Source: JAGVVZ01 sp964372465 (GTDB lineage: Archaea > Aenigmatarchaeota > Aenigmatarchaeia > CG10238-14). From it: a DNA stretch of 5,245 bases. The notes below the pieces were generated by a model that did not search any database, had not been told where the DNA came from, and worked only from the letters and a program-made list of their open reading frames with translations. Numbering within the stretch: the first letter of the stretch is position 1; each line of letters starts with the position of its first letter. Both the position numbers and the translations under genes were made by a program. Shown piece after piece: positions 5,244 to 5,245 of the stretch. Location of the stretch: contig CAYJRA010000033.1 in NCBI GenBank assembly GCA_964372465.1, forward strand, positions 1 to 5,245. The letters are read 5' to 3'.

Positions 5244-5245
5244 CG

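Noticed and set aside
1..5245. CRISPR array, insertion sequence, toxin-antitoxin or other defence module
   Set aside because: No spaced direct repeats, transposase, nuclease or paired small genes were seen on either strand.

Overview
The window looks like a stretch of an archaeal chromosome, most likely from a small-genome DPANN-type lineage. The evidence is: a gene of the archaeal COG2403 / cyclic 2,3-diphosphoglycerate synthetase-like GTPase family; a MinD-type ATPase in an archaeal style; TATA boxes (T-rich, TTTTTAAATA-like) centred about 26-28 bases before start codons with no Shine-Dalgarno sequence, which suggests leaderless mRNAs; and a tRNA 3' end without encoded CCA. The DPANN placement is an inference from gene style, not a phylogenetic result.

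Layout. Bases 1-100 are AT-rich upstream DNA with a small inverted repeat and a TATA box. Bases 101-682 (+) encode a 193-aa charged, helical protein of unknown function. Bases 755-2077 (+) encode a 440-aa P-loop GTPase of the COG2403 family. A 139-base spacer (2078-2216) with a two-way T-tract terminator candidate separates it from a convergent gene (2217-2567, -) that resembles S-adenosylmethionine decarboxylase but lacks its key catalytic residues. Upstream of that, also on the minus strand, lies a MinD/ParA-type ATPase (2658-3446). A divergent promoter region (3447-3500) runs into a 100-N assembly gap (3501-3600), which hides the start of an alpha/beta hydrolase (visible part 3602-4414, +). 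That gene ends 4 bases from the stop of a convergent methyltransferase-like gene (4419-5105, -). At the right edge, the 3' half of a tRNA lies on the minus strand (about 5121-5161). Its 5' half is not in the remaining 84 bases.

How the genes fit together. Every protein gene except perhaps the methyltransferase appears to have its own promoter, and there is no obvious operon. The genes read as single housekeeping or accessory units rather than one pathway. I see no CRISPR array, insertion sequence, toxin-antitoxin pair or recognisable defence system. The items most worth a second look are the catalytically stripped AdoMetDC-like protein, the tRNA half that may be intron-containing or split, and a pair of perfect 21-base hairpins inside the first coding region.
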